The notes: a model not told the origin generated them from the sequence alone. Counted from the first letter of the stretch, positions 8,486-18,436 are shown. The stretch is DNA of 64,000 nucleotides from Chitiniphilus purpureus (GCF_025642115.1 NZ_CP106753.1:3969501-4033500); one strand, 5' to 3'. Numbers and translations: made by a program.

Positions 8486-9151
8486 TCAGGCGCTGCGATC
8501 GCTGCCAGCCAGCACCTCGCGCAGCAGCGGCACCGTGACCGGCCGCTGCCGCGACAATGCGTAGACATTGGCCCGCGCAAGCAATGCATTGAGTGTGGGC
8601 AGGTCGCGCGCGGCGTGGCGCAGCAGGTAGTCGGCGGCCTCATCGGCCAATTCGAACCCCAGCGACAGTGCGCGCCGGCGCAGGGCTGCGGCCTTGTCGG
8701 CATCGGACAGCGGCCGGAGCTGATACACCAGCCCCCAGCCCAGCCGGGTGGCCAGGTCATCGCGCAGCGGCAGCAGCATCGGCGGCAAGGCACCGGCGGC
8801 AAGCAGGCGCCCGCCACCCTCGCGCAGCGTGTTGTAGTGATCGAACAGGCGTATCTGCTGTGGGCCGGTCAGCTTGCCCACGTCGTCGACAATCAGCATG
8901 CCATCGGGTGCCAGGACATCGGGCAGCGGCTCCGGCGCCTGGATCACGCAGCCTGGACCACGCGCGGCCGCTGCGGCCAGCAGATAGGATTTGCCGACGC
9001 CGGGCTCGCCCCACAGATAGAGAAAACGGGGTTCGGGCGCCCCGGCCGCCCACTCGGCCAACATGAACAGCGGCTCGGCGTTGTCGCCGCGCACGAAACC
9101 CTCGAACGATGGCGGCGCAGGCAGCTGCAGATCGAGCACCAGCTGCTGCAT
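8486..9151 (-). CDS. hda: DnaA regulatory inactivator Hda
   Basis: A 221-residue DnaA-family AAA+ protein lacking the DNA-binding domain IV. The N-terminal QLVLDL matches the beta-clamp-binding motif, followed by PSFEGFVRGDNAE, Walker A GEPGVGKS, Walker B MLIVDDVGKL and the DnaA-like LFDHYNTLREGGGRLL. Hda with the DNA-loaded clamp stimulates ATP hydrolysis by DnaA to prevent over-initiation. An ATG 12 bases further out gives 225 residues, but the AAGGTGG ribosome site lies 8 bases from the inner ATG, so that start is preferred. Divergent from purM, as in many betaproteobacteria. Confidence 0.9.
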   Translation of the reverse strand: MQQLVLDLQLPAPPSFEGFVRGDNAEPLFMLAEWAAGAPEPRFLYLWGEPGVGKSYLLAAAAARGPGCVIQAPEPLPDVLAPDGMLIVDDVGKLTGPQQIRLFDHYNTLREGGGRLLAAGALPPMLLPLRDDLATRLGWGLVYQLRPLSDADKAAALRRRALSLGFELADEAADYLLRHAARDLPTLNALLARANVYALSRQRPVTVPLLREVLAGSDRSA

Positions 9152-9366
9152 CAGCGCATCCACCTTGCGCCATGGCCCGTCGGCATGCCGATGCCCCGAC
9201 CACAGGCGGGCCGGTCGGGACGGGCAGACCGTGCACGACGGGTGATCAGGCGTTTCATCGAGGGATCGGGTAAACTACTGCGTTTTCAGTGAATTGCGGC
9301 GGCCATTCTAGCGGCAAAGCAGCCGCGCCGGCCACGCCCGTTCCGCATCATCCTCACGAGGCCTTC

Positions 9367-10398
<1,032 letters not shown>

Positions 10399-10404
<6 letters not shown>

Positions 10405-10422
10405 AGCGCCTGCGCTTCAGGC
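10399..10422. repeat. perfect hairpin overlapping the purM stop codon
   Basis: A 10-base perfect inverted repeat (GCCTGAAGCG / CGCTTCAGGC) with a CCTG loop spans the purM TGA at 10402-10404. No T-run follows, so it is not a classical intrinsic terminator. It might stabilise the purM mRNA end or attenuate purN. Confidence 0.6.
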
Positions 10423-10545
10423 GGTGAGGTGTGAGGAGAGCGGCGTGCGGGGTAAAACCACCGCACCGGCTTGGCAAGACCAGCGGCGAAGCCTCAGCCA
10501 CCCTTTTGCGCACCTCACTCCTCACCTCTTTCCCCTCACTTTCCC

Positions 10546-11160
10546 ATGACCAACATCGTCATCCTGATCTCCGGCCGTGGCAGCAATATGCAAGCCATCG
10601 TCAATGCCGCGATTCCTGAAGTGCGCGTTGCCGCCGTGATCGCCAACCGTGCCGACGCGGCCGGGCTGGCCTGGGCGGCGGCACGCGGCATTCCCACCGC
10701 CGTGCTCGACCACAAGGCCTTCGCCGGCCGCGAAGCGTTCGACGCCGCGCTGGCCGGGCTGATCGACGGCTACATGCCCGATCTCGTGGTGCTGGCCGGA
10801 TTCATGCGCATCCTCACCCCCGGCTTCGTCAACCGCTACGCCGGACGGCTGATCAACATCCACCCCTCGCTGCTGCCCGCGTTCACCGGGCTGCACACCC
10901 ATGAGCGGGCGCTGGCCGAAGGCGTGAAGTTCGCCGGCTGCACGGTGCATTTCGTGACCGCCGAGCTCGATCACGGGCCGATCATCGCGCAGGCGGTGGT
11001 GCCGGTGGCGGACGACGATACGCCCGAGACCCTGGCGGCGCGGGTGCTGGTCGAGGAGCATCGGCTCTACCCCGAGGCGGTACGCCTGTTCGCGCAGCGG
11101 CGCCTTGTCATCGAAGCCGGCCGCGTCCGCGTGGCGGGCGCAGCCGAACAGGGAGCATGA
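10546..11160 (+). CDS. purN: phosphoribosylglycinamide formyltransferase
   Basis: 204 residues; transfers a formyl group from 10-formyl-THF to GAR. The glycine-rich ISGRGSNMQAIV binds the phosphoribosyl group, INIHPSLLPAFTGLHTHE contains the catalytic Asn and His, and LDHGPIIAQAVVPV holds the catalytic Asp. Start at 10546 gives the usual MTNIVILISGRGSN N-terminus; the in-frame extension upstream has atypical composition. The stop overlaps the start of the next gene by 4 bases, so the DUF3108 gene and rsmB are probably co-transcribed. Confidence 0.96.
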   Translation: MTNIVILISGRGSNMQAIVNAAIPEVRVAAVIANRADAAGLAWAAARGIPTAVLDHKAFAGREAFDAALAGLIDGYMPDLVVLAGFMRILTPGFVNRYAGRLINIHPSLLPAFTGLHTHERALAEGVKFAGCTVHFVTAELDHGPIIAQAVVPVADDDTPETLAARVLVEEHRLYPEAVRLFAQRRLVIEAGRVRVAGAAEQGA

Positions 11161-12347
11161 GTCGCTGGCGGGCCCGACTGCGCGTACGCCGCTGGTTGCT
11201 GGTGGCGTTCGTGCTGTCGCTGCTGCTGCACCTGTTCGGCATCCTGGGCGATACGCTCTATCTGCTGGCCGACAGCAGCGCCGTCAAGGGTGAGGCAACA
11301 CCGCTGCGCAAGCCCACGCAGCAGCTGGCCGACACCTCGTTCGACAACCTGCTGCTGCCCCCCGAACTGCAAGGCGTGACCCCGGCCGGGGAACTGAGCA
11401 TCGCGTTGGGCATGCCGCCACCCCGATCGACGCGTCGCGCCCCCACTCCCTCGCCAACGTCGGCACCGCCCGCTGCCACGCCCGCACCATCGCCCGTACC
11501 GGTGCACGCCCCGACACCGACCCCGCACGCCATGCCGGTGGCCCCGACGCCGCTGCCCGCCGCCAACCTGTCGGCCTCGCAGCCGCCCATGACGACGGCA
11601 GCCTCCGCCCCCACGCCCGTCCCGGCCTCACCTGCCGCGGCCAGCCCCGCTCCGACACCGGCGGGCGCTCCAGCCCAGAGCCTGGGCAGATCGTTTCCAC
11701 GCCACGCCCAGATCGTCTACCTGTATGGCCCCATTCCGGCAAAGCTGACCTGGCGGGTCGAGCGCGGACGCTACGAGGTCAAGTTGCAAGGCTCGCTGCT
11801 GGGCCGCAAACGCGAGCTGCACAGCGTGGGACTGGTCACCCGCGACGGGGTGCGCCCGGAACGCTACAGCGAATACCGTGATGACGCGTTGCGCAGCGAA
11901 ACGGTCTTCGACTGGCAGGCCCTCAGCGCCACCATCAATGACAACGGCAATGTGAAGACGGCACCGCTCAAGCCAGGCGACCAGGACGTGTTCTCCGCCG
12001 CGTTCCAGCTTGCCCTGCAGGGCAACCGCCTCGACCGGCCGACCTTCTCGCTGTTCACCGGGCGCAAGCACTATCCGGACGTCCGGTTCTCGATCCGCGG
12101 GCAGAGCACGCTGCGCCTGGGCGAGCAGCAGGTGGAGGTGCTGCTGCTGCGTGGCACCTACGAGGACCGTGTCTTCGATTTCTGGCTCGCACCGCAATGG
12201 CACAACATGCCGGTGCGCATGCAGGCCACCCTGGGCAAGGACGGCGGCAGCTACGACATCTGGGCCAGCAGCATCGAGCTGGAAGGCAAGCCGGTACTGC
12301 GCCCCGGACCGATGCCGCATGAGCGCAACCCCCATCAATCACGATGA
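11157..12347 (+). CDS. DUF3108 domain-containing membrane-anchored protein
   Basis: A 396-residue protein with a short basic N-terminus and membrane helix (RRWLLVAFVLSLLLHLFGIL, about 11-30), a Pro/Ala/Thr-rich linker (about 75-175, e.g. PTPSPTSAPPAATPAPSP) and a C-terminal beta-rich domain (about 180-385) starting YGPIPAKLTWRVERGRYEVKL that resembles DUF3108. DUF3108 proteins are periplasmic and poorly characterised; they often lie between purN and rsmB in betaproteobacteria. The linker suggests the domain reaches across the periplasm. Coupled to purN and rsmB by ATGA overlaps. Confidence 0.8.
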   Translation: MSRWRARLRVRRWLLVAFVLSLLLHLFGILGDTLYLLADSSAVKGEATPLRKPTQQLADTSFDNLLLPPELQGVTPAGELSIALGMPPPRSTRRAPTPSPTSAPPAATPAPSPVPVHAPTPTPHAMPVAPTPLPAANLSASQPPMTTAASAPTPVPASPAAASPAPTPAGAPAQSLGRSFPRHAQIVYLYGPIPAKLTWRVERGRYEVKLQGSLLGRKRELHSVGLVTRDGVRPERYSEYRDDALRSETVFDWQALSATINDNGNVKTAPLKPGDQDVFSAAFQLALQGNRLDRPTFSLFTGRKHYPDVRFSIRGQSTLRLGEQQVEVLLLRGTYEDRVFDFWLAPQWHNMPVRMQATLGKDGGSYDIWASSIELEGKPVLRPGPMPHERNPHQSR

Positions 12348-13618
12348 GCACCATGATCAACACCATCCAGTACCAAGCCATCCTTGATGCGCTCGAACAG
12401 ATCCTGCCGTTCACCGCGCCGGCCGACGTGTGTCTGTCGCGCTTGTTCCGCGAGCAGAAGAGGCTGGGCGCGCGCGACCGCGCCGTCGTCGCCGAGACCG
12501 TGTTCGGGCTGTTGCGCCACCTGCCGCGGCTGGAATGGCTGGCCGGGCCGTACGCCGGCGCGCGGTTGTGGCTGCTGGCCTACCTGAGCGCGATCGAGAA
12601 GCGCAATCTCAAGGAACTTGCGGGCATCTTCAACGAAGAGCAGCTCGCGCTGGCCCGGCAATGGAAGGCCACCGACTGGAGCGTAGCCCCACTGCATGTG
12701 CGTGCCGGCCTGCCGGACTGGGTGGTGCAGGCGCTGCAGGGGCAGGGCCGCGACGAGGAAAGCATCCTGCGGCTGGGCAACGCCATGCTGGCGAGTGCGC
12801 CACTGGATCTGCGGGTGAACCTGCTCAAGGCCCGGCGCGATGCGGTGCTCGGCGCCTTGAACGACCCCGGTGCCGAGCTGAAGGCCGAGCCGACGCCCTA
12901 TTCGCCGTGGGGGGTGCGCATGGCAGGCAAGCCCGCGCTCAATCGCCATCCCTTGTTCCTGGACGGCAGCATCGAAGTCCAGGACGAGGGCAGCCAGCTG
13001 TTGGCGCTGCTCACCGGCGCGCGGCGCGGCCAGATGGTGGCGGACTTCTGCGCCGGCGCCGGCGGCAAGACACTGGCCATCGGCGCAATGATGCAGAACA
13101 CCGGCCGGCTCTACGCCTTCGATATTTCGGAGAAGCGCCTGGCCAACCTCAAGCCGCGCCTGGCCCGCTCCGGTCTGTCCAATGTCCAGCCGCAGTTGCT
13201 GGCAAGCGAGCACGATCAGAAGGTGAAGCGGCTTGCCGGCAAGATGGACGCGGTGCTGGTCGATGCACCGTGTTCGGGCCTCGGCACGCTGCGCCGCAAC
13301 CCGGACCTGAAGTATCGGCAATCGGCACAGAGCGTGGCAGAGCTCAATGCCAAGCAGGCCAGCATCCTCGCCTCGGCGGCGCGGCTCGTCAAAAGCGGTG
13401 GACGGCTCGTCTACGCCACCTGCAGCATCCTGCAGAGCGAAAACCAGGCCATCGTCGAAGCGCTGCTCGCCACGCAGCCCGAATTCACACTGCTCGATGT
13501 GCGCACGCTGCTGGCAGAGGAAAGGGTCGCACTCGACCTGGACGGCCCGCTGCTGCAGCTCACCCCCGAGCAACACGGCACCGACGGCTTCTTCGCCGCG
13601 GTCCTGCAACGCAACTAG
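12344..13618 (+). CDS. RsmB-type rRNA (cytosine-C5) methyltransferase
   Basis: A 424-residue RsmB/NOP2/Sun-family SAM-dependent enzyme expected to methylate a cytosine in RNA, probably 16S rRNA. Visible motifs: EVQDEGSQLLALLTGARRGQ, the SAM loop DFCAGAGGKTLAI, the catalytic DAPCSGLGTLRRNPDLKYR and the second Cys in YATCSILQSEN. The N-terminal region (12-90) is the helical NusB-like part, with REQKRLGARDRAVVAETVF. The family is certain; assignment to RsmB itself rather than a paralog is tentative because the order fmt-rsmB is not seen here. Confidence 0.85.
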   Translation: MSTMINTIQYQAILDALEQILPFTAPADVCLSRLFREQKRLGARDRAVVAETVFGLLRHLPRLEWLAGPYAGARLWLLAYLSAIEKRNLKELAGIFNEEQLALARQWKATDWSVAPLHVRAGLPDWVVQALQGQGRDEESILRLGNAMLASAPLDLRVNLLKARRDAVLGALNDPGAELKAEPTPYSPWGVRMAGKPALNRHPLFLDGSIEVQDEGSQLLALLTGARRGQMVADFCAGAGGKTLAIGAMMQNTGRLYAFDISEKRLANLKPRLARSGLSNVQPQLLASEHDQKVKRLAGKMDAVLVDAPCSGLGTLRRNPDLKYRQSAQSVAELNAKQASILASAARLVKSGGRLVYATCSILQSENQAIVEALLATQPEFTLLDVRTLLAEERVALDLDGPLLQLTPEQHGTDGFFAAVLQRN

Positions 13619-13669
13619 GGGCCAGGAGACTGCCCACCGGCGCGACGCGCCGAACCACAATGCGGCGTT

Positions 13670-13941
13670 GTGGGGCAGCCATTCAGCGCCGGCGTCGGCG
13701 TGCGCGACCAGAGCCAAACGCCGGGTGAGGCACCGCGGGCAGACGGCACCACGCAGCCGGGGAACGACAGCTGCACCCTCACCGGTCTGATGCCGGGCTA
13801 CCAGCTCAGGCAACCGTGGCTGCCGCCAAACGTGAGCAACCTCTTTGACCGGCGCTATCTGACCCAAGGCAACGCCGCGACGCCTTTTGCGTGCTGGGCT
13901 ACGGCCGCACGGTGCGCGGCTCGATCGGGTATTACTGGTAA
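13670..13941 (+). pseudogene. decayed C-terminus of a TonB-dependent receptor
   Basis: One frame reads NVSNLFDRRYLTQGNAATPF, ending near base 13890. A second frame then continues LGYGRTVRGSIGYYW and stops with TAA at 13939-13941. Joined, this is the classic end of a TonB-dependent siderophore receptor (NLFDRRY... and a C-terminal aromatic Trp), so a frameshift lies at about 13885-13900. Further upstream FSAGVGVRDQSQ and LMPGYQL fit preceding barrel strands, but no start, plug domain or remaining barrel is present between rsmB and here. It is a remnant, left by deletion or incomplete transfer. Confidence 0.65.
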
Positions 13942-13966
13942 TCGCCGGCCGCACGCCGCGCCCGAC

Positions 13967-13995
13967 AAAAAACCCGCTGTGACAGCGGGTTTTCT
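13967..13995. terminator. bidirectional intrinsic terminator
   Basis: AAAACCCGCT at 13969-13978 pairs with AGCGGGTTTT at 13984-13993 across a 5-base loop, with A-rich and T-rich flanks on both sides. It can end sspB transcription on the minus strand and anything reading through from rsmB on the plus strand. Confidence 0.8.
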
Positions 13996-14002
13996 GCATG
14001 TG

Positions 14003-14437
14003 CTACTTGACGACCCGCAGCTGGGGCCGGCCGCCACCGGTGGGGCGCGGCGGCTCGTCGTCCGGGCCGTCGCCCGACTCCCCGTCGACCGTGGCAGGGG
14101 CATTGTCGGCCAGGTCCTCCGGCACCCCCTCGTATTCGAACCCCATGCCTTCGCCGTTCTCACGCGAAAAGATCGAGACCACGGCGCCGACCGGAATGAC
14201 GATCTCACGCGATACACCGTTGAAGCGGGCCGAGAACGACACGTAGTCGTTGCCGAGCGTCAGGTTGCGGGTGGCGTTGTAGCTGATGTTGAGCACGATC
14301 TCGCCGTTCTTCACGTACTCCATCGGCACCTGCATCTTGCTGCGCACGGCGACGACCAGATACGGCGTGAAACCATGGTCGGAACACCATTCGTGGATGG
14401 CACGGATCAGGTAGGGCTTGGTCGAGACGGATGGCAT
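14003..14437 (-). CDS. sspB: ClpXP specificity-enhancing factor SspB
   Basis: A 144-residue adaptor that binds ssrA-tagged proteins and delivers them to ClpXP. The folded core runs from STKPYLIRAIHEWCSDHGFTPYL to about residue 110 (IVIPVGAVVSIFSRENGEG), followed by an acidic flexible linker and the C-terminal ClpX-docking peptide GRPQLRVVK. Start chosen at the MPSVSTKPYL Met; the longer in-frame extension is atypical. Lies directly downstream of sspA, the standard operon. Confidence 0.95.
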   Translation of the reverse strand: MPSVSTKPYLIRAIHEWCSDHGFTPYLVVAVRSKMQVPMEYVKNGEIVLNISYNATRNLTLGNDYVSFSARFNGVSREIVIPVGAVVSIFSRENGEGMGFEYEGVPEDLADNAPATVDGESGDGPDDEPPRPTGGGRPQLRVVK

Positions 14438-14570
14438 TGCACGGTACTCCGTGGGGGTAGGTCCGGCGGGGGCCGCTCGCCAAGGCGAGGAAAGCCGGAT
14501 CGAGGCCGGCACCGGGCCGCCGCGCTGCAGGCACGCGGGACGGGGGCGGGCAAGGCGCCCACCCACCCGG

Positions 14571-15176
14571 TTACTTGCGCATCGCCTTCTCGTTCGGCGT
14601 CAGCGAATCGATGAACGCCTGGCGGCTGAACAGGCGCTCGCCGTACTTCATCACCGATGCCAGTGCCTTGGTCACTTCGATGCCGTAGTGGTCAAAGCGC
14701 CACAAAAGCGGCGCAATGGCGACATCGAGCATCGAGAATTCCTCGCCCAGCATGTATTTCTGCTTGGCGAACAGCGGGGCGATCTGGGTCAGATTGTCGC
14801 GGATGGTGATACGGGCCGCTTCCAGCGTCTTCTTGGTGGCGGCGCTGTCTTCCAGCGTCTTGAGGTGGACGAACAGCTCGCGTTCGAAATTGAACAGCAT
14901 CAGGCGCGCGCGGGCGCGTTGCACCGGATCGGCGGGCATCAGCTGCGGATGCGGGAAACGCTCGTCGATATATTCATTGATGATGTTCGATTCATACAGC
15001 TGCAGATCGCGTTCCACCAGTACCGGCACTTCGTTGTACGGGTTCATCACCGCCAAGTCTTCGGGCTTGCTGTGCACGTCGACATCGATGATTTCAAAGT
15101 CCATGCCTTTTTCGAACAGCACGATACGGCAACGGTGGCTGAACGGGCAGGACGTGCCGGAATACAATTTCATCAT
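14571..15176 (-). CDS. sspA: stringent starvation protein A
   Basis: 201 residues of glutathione-S-transferase fold: N-terminal thioredoxin-like domain (LYSGTSCPFSHRCRIVLFEKGMDFEI) and C-terminal helical domain (about 85-195). SspA binds RNA polymerase and influences stationary-phase and acid-stress transcription rather than acting as an enzyme. The NPYNEVPVLVERDLQLYESNII stretch is typical. Two adjacent ATGs (15176, 15173) are possible starts; GGAG lies 10 bases upstream of the first. Followed by sspB after 133 bases. Confidence 0.95.
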   Translation of the reverse strand: MMKLYSGTSCPFSHRCRIVLFEKGMDFEIIDVDVHSKPEDLAVMNPYNEVPVLVERDLQLYESNIINEYIDERFPHPQLMPADPVQRARARLMLFNFERELFVHLKTLEDSAATKKTLEAARITIRDNLTQIAPLFAKQKYMLGEEFSMLDVAIAPLLWRFDHYGIEVTKALASVMKYGERLFSRQAFIDSLTPNEKAMRK

Positions 15177-15221
15177 AAAGCGCGTTCTCCGAAATCGAAG
15201 GCGGGTATCTAGAGCCGGAGG

Positions 15222-15227
15222 ATTCTA
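15222..15227 (-). promoter_or_regulatory. candidate -10 box upstream of sspA
   Basis: TAGAAT on the minus strand, about 46 bases upstream of the sspA start. The same hexamer occurs ahead of petA and of the lpxL pair. No convincing -35 was found at 16-18 bases, so this is tentative. Confidence 0.3.
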
Positions 15228-15355
15228 CCAGCTCGCCCCCTGGCAAATCCACAAAATCGCTGCAAGCGTATGATTCTTAAATGAAATCCGGGGAATTTCG
15301 GCGCCCGGGCAACGCAGGACATTGCTGCGCGAAGCGTGCATGCGTTCGAAATGAA

Positions 15356-15386
15356 CAATGCCAGTCAGCATGGCTGACTGGCATTG
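15356..15386. terminator. strong hairpin downstream of petC
   Basis: A 14-base perfect inverted repeat (arms 15356-15369 and 15373-15386, CAATGCCAGTCAGC and its complement) with an ATG loop. On the minus strand it lies 27 bases past the petC stop and is followed by a T-rich stretch (TTCATTT), so it probably terminates the petABC transcript. Confidence 0.7.
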
Positions 15387-15412
15387 CGTTACCGCAGGCG
15401 CAGCGCAGACGA

Positions 15413-16192
15413 TCAGTGCAAGTCGCGCCAGTATTCCTTCTTCAGGAAGTAACTGATCGGCACCAGTACGAACAACAGGAACAACAGCACCGCGTAGCCG
15501 ATCTGCTCGCGGCTCACCCGCGCCGGTTCGCCCATGTAGACGAGATAGCTGACAAGGTCGGCCACGCGCGCGTCGTACTCGCTCTGGTCAGCCGTACCGT
15601 CGCCCTCCACCCGGGTCAGCAGCCCCGGCGTTGCGAGCCTGAGCGACTCGATATGCTGCTCGGCCTTGCCGTCGTGGTTCTTGACGGTCTTGTACACCGG
15701 CACCTGCTGCCCTTGCAGCTCCCACAGCACATGGGGCATGCCGACCTTGTCGAACACCAGGTTGTTCCACCCGGTGGGGCGCGACTCGTCGCGGTAGAAG
15801 GTACGCAGATAGGTGTACAGCCAGTCGGCGCCACGCGCCCGCGCAATCACCGACAGATCGGGGGGTGTTGCGCCGAACCAGACCTTGCCATCGGCAGCAG
15901 TCATCGCCACGCGCATCGGTTCGCCCACCTTTTCGGCGGTGAACATCAGATTGGCCTTGATCTGCTCTTCCGACAGCCCCAGATCGCGCAGCCGGTTGAA
16001 GCGCATCGATACGGCACCGTGACAGGAAAGGCAGTAGTTGACGAAGGTCTGCGCACCGCGCTGCAGCGCCTCCGGATCGCGCAGCTTGAGCGGCGCGCTA
16101 TCCAGATGCACGCCGGCTTCGGATGCGCCGGCCATCAGGGGCGCCAGTGCAAGCGAGGCGGCGGCCAGCCATTTCTTGATATTGGATTTCAT
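15413..16192 (-). CDS. petC: ubiquinol-cytochrome c reductase, cytochrome c1
   Basis: 259 residues. N-terminal signal peptide (NIKKWLAAASLALAPLMAGASEA), a single heme c motif CLSCH, periplasmic domain with WLYTYLRTFYRDESRPTGWNN and GMPHVLWELQG typical of cytochrome c1, and a C-terminal membrane anchor (YAVLLFLLFVLVPISYFL). It takes electrons from the Rieske centre and passes them to soluble cytochrome c. Third gene of petABC, 11 bases after petB. Confidence 0.96.
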   Translation of the reverse strand: MKSNIKKWLAAASLALAPLMAGASEAGVHLDSAPLKLRDPEALQRGAQTFVNYCLSCHGAVSMRFNRLRDLGLSEEQIKANLMFTAEKVGEPMRVAMTAADGKVWFGATPPDLSVIARARGADWLYTYLRTFYRDESRPTGWNNLVFDKVGMPHVLWELQGQQVPVYKTVKNHDGKAEQHIESLRLATPGLLTRVEGDGTADQSEYDARVADLVSYLVYMGEPARVSREQIGYAVLLFLLFVLVPISYFLKKEYWRDLH

Positions 16193-16203
16193 GGCACTCC
16201 CTT

Positions 16204-17556
16204 TCAGATCACCGCGGCAAACACCGCGGACAGCACGATGGTCAGCGTGAACAGGGCAAGGAAACGGACTTGTCGGTCGAGCGTGGACTCGGTCACGCGC
16301 TCCGGGACGGGTTTCACCGGATCCATGCGGCTGAACCAGGGCATGCCCAGGAAGAAGGCGAAGTAGATCAGCGACAGCAGTTGCGACACCACGGTGCGCA
16401 CATCGGTAGGCGGCAGGGCGCCGAGAATCCCAAGGCCGATGAAGGCGATGATGAACAGCACCAACGCGGTCTTGAAGATCGGGCCACGATAGCGGATCGA
16501 TCTGACCGGGCTGCGATCCAGCCACGGCAGGAAGGCGATCACCACCACCGCCGCACCCATCGCCAACACGCCCCACACCTGGGTTCCAAGGAACGAAGGC
16601 ACCGCGCGCAGGATCGCGTAGAACGGCGTGAAATACCACACCGGCGCGATATGGGGCGGAGTCTTGAGCGGATCGGCCGGGATGAAGTTGTTGTCTTCGA
16701 GGAAGTAGCCGAACACGTTGGGGAAGAAGAACACCACCAGCGAGAACACCACCAGGAACACCGCGACACCGAGGATGTCCTTGACCGTGTAGTACGGGTG
16801 GAACGGGATGCCGTCGAGCGGGATGCCAGTCTTGGGGTCCTTGAGCTTCTTGATCTCGATGCCGTCCGGGTTGTTCGAACCGACCTCGTGCAGCGCCACG
16901 AGGTGGGCGACCACCAATGCCAGCAGCACCAGCGGCACGGCGATCACGTGCAGTGCGAAGAAGCGGTTGAGCGTGGCATCGGACACGACGAAGTCGCCGC
17001 GGATGAACACGGACAGGTCCGGACCGATCACCGGGATCGATGCGAACAGGTTCACGATCACCTGCGCACCCCAGAACGACATCTGGCCCCACGGCAGCAG
17101 ATAGCCCAGGAACGCTTCGGCCATCAGGATCAGAAACACCAGCGTGCCGAACACCCACACCAGTTCGCGCGGCTTCTGGTACGAGCCGTAGATCAGCCCG
17201 CGGAACATGTGCAGATAGACGACCACGAAGAACATCGAGGCGCCGGTGGAGTGCATGTAGCGGATGATCCAGCCGCCCGCCACGTCACGCATGATGTACT
17301 CGACCGAGGCGAACGCGACCGAGACGTTGGTGCCCGGGATCAGCGAGCCGTCCGGCTTGTAGTTCATCGTCAGGAAGATGCCGGTGACGATCTGGATCAC
17401 CAGCACCAGCAGCGCCAGCGAGCCGAAGAAGTACCAGAAGTTGAAATTCTTCGGCGCGTAGTATTCGGAAACGTGCGCCTTCCAGGTGGCGGTCAGCGGA
17501 AAGCGGTCATCGACCCAATCGAGGACCCGTTGTCCGGTATTTTGTAATTTGCTCAT
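16204..17556 (-). CDS. petB: ubiquinol-cytochrome c reductase, cytochrome b
   Basis: A 450-residue polytopic subunit with the two b hemes and both quinone sites. Typical features: GSLALLVLVIQIVTGIFLTMNY, heme-ligand helices (IRYMHSTGASMFFVVVYLHMFRGL and the later FFALHVIAVPLVLLALVVAHL), GYLLPWGQMSFWGAQVI, and the PDG-containing loop before the C-terminal helices. The C-terminal domain is fused as in proteobacterial full-length cytochrome b. Lies between petA and petC. Confidence 0.97.
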   Translation of the reverse strand: MSKLQNTGQRVLDWVDDRFPLTATWKAHVSEYYAPKNFNFWYFFGSLALLVLVIQIVTGIFLTMNYKPDGSLIPGTNVSVAFASVEYIMRDVAGGWIIRYMHSTGASMFFVVVYLHMFRGLIYGSYQKPRELVWVFGTLVFLILMAEAFLGYLLPWGQMSFWGAQVIVNLFASIPVIGPDLSVFIRGDFVVSDATLNRFFALHVIAVPLVLLALVVAHLVALHEVGSNNPDGIEIKKLKDPKTGIPLDGIPFHPYYTVKDILGVAVFLVVFSLVVFFFPNVFGYFLEDNNFIPADPLKTPPHIAPVWYFTPFYAILRAVPSFLGTQVWGVLAMGAAVVVIAFLPWLDRSPVRSIRYRGPIFKTALVLFIIAFIGLGILGALPPTDVRTVVSQLLSLIYFAFFLGMPWFSRMDPVKPVPERVTESTLDRQVRFLALFTLTIVLSAVFAAVI

Positions 17557-17567
17557 GGTTCAGCCTC

Positions 17568-18158
17568 TTACTGGTCTTCGCCGATCAGCAGCATGGAATC
17601 GCCATCACCGAAGAACTTGTGCGGCGGGACGACAAGGTTGGTCGGCGCGGGCACGCCGGAGAACACCCGGCCGGCCAGATCGAACTTCGAGCCATGACAG
17701 GGGCAATAGAAGCCGCCCAGCCAGTCCGCGCCCAGATCGGCCGGCGCAAGCTCGGGGCGGAAGGTCGGCGAACAGCCCAGGTGGGTGCATACGCCCTCGG
17801 CCACCCAGATATCCGGCTTGCGTGAACGCGTGGGGTTCTTGCAGTAGTCGGGCTGCTGGTTGGCTTCCGAATTCGGGTCTGCGAGCTTGCCGTCGTTCTT
17901 GGCCAGATTGGCCAGCATCTCGGGCGTACGCTTGACCACCCACACCGGCTTGCCGCGCCACTCCACGTCGATCTTCTGACCCGGCTCAAGTTTGCTCAGG
18001 TCCACTTCAGCCGGCGCGCCGGCGGCCTTGGCCCGTTCCGAAGGAAAGAAACTCGCGATGAAGGGGGTCACAACCCCCGCTAAGGCCACGGCGCCTGCGC
18101 CGCTGGCCGCTACGACCAAGAACCGCCGTTTGCTGTTGTCAACCTGCTGGTCACTCAT
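17568..18158 (-). CDS. petA: ubiquinol-cytochrome c reductase, Rieske iron-sulfur subunit
   Basis: 196 residues. The N-terminus has an uncleaved Tat signal-anchor (KRRFLVVAASGAGAVALAGV), followed by the hinge and the Rieske domain with the cluster motifs CTHLGC and CPCHGS, ending in a basic/hydrophobic sheet (PTNLVVPPHKFFGDGD). It oxidises quinol at the Qo site. The start at MSDQQVDNSKRRF is chosen because it places the twin Arg at the expected depth; the longer frame upstream lacks family resemblance. First gene of petABC. Confidence 0.97.
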   Translation of the reverse strand: MSDQQVDNSKRRFLVVAASGAGAVALAGVVTPFIASFFPSERAKAAGAPAEVDLSKLEPGQKIDVEWRGKPVWVVKRTPEMLANLAKNDGKLADPNSEANQQPDYCKNPTRSRKPDIWVAEGVCTHLGCSPTFRPELAPADLGADWLGGFYCPCHGSKFDLAGRVFSGVPAPTNLVVPPHKFFGDGDSMLLIGEDQ

Positions 18159-18199
18159 ATCCAGTCCCTGAAGATGGAAGTTCCGGCTAAAACTGGCGA

Positions 18200-18205
18200 A
18201 TTCTA
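18200..18205 (-). promoter_or_regulatory. candidate -10 box upstream of petABC
   Basis: TAGAAT on the minus strand, 42 bases before the petA start, in the 278-base gap between petA and the lipoprotein gene. The -35 region is weak, so the call rests on the hexamer and position alone. I saw nothing else definable in this gap. Confidence 0.3.
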
Positions 18206-18436
18206 ACCGAGCCCGCGTACAACTGAAAACAGCATATGCGTCTGCCCGACCACAACCAGTCCGCCCGCCGCCCTGACGCCGATCAATCGCATGCTGTAAA
18301 AACGCGAGAAACTTACGCAACGGCTGAACACGCTGCGCAGTAGATTACGCCGGACGGTAGGGATATGCCGCCCGCTGGAAACGCCATAGCACAGCTGGCG
18401 GGCAGGGCATGCCGGATTGATGGAACAGGACGCCAG

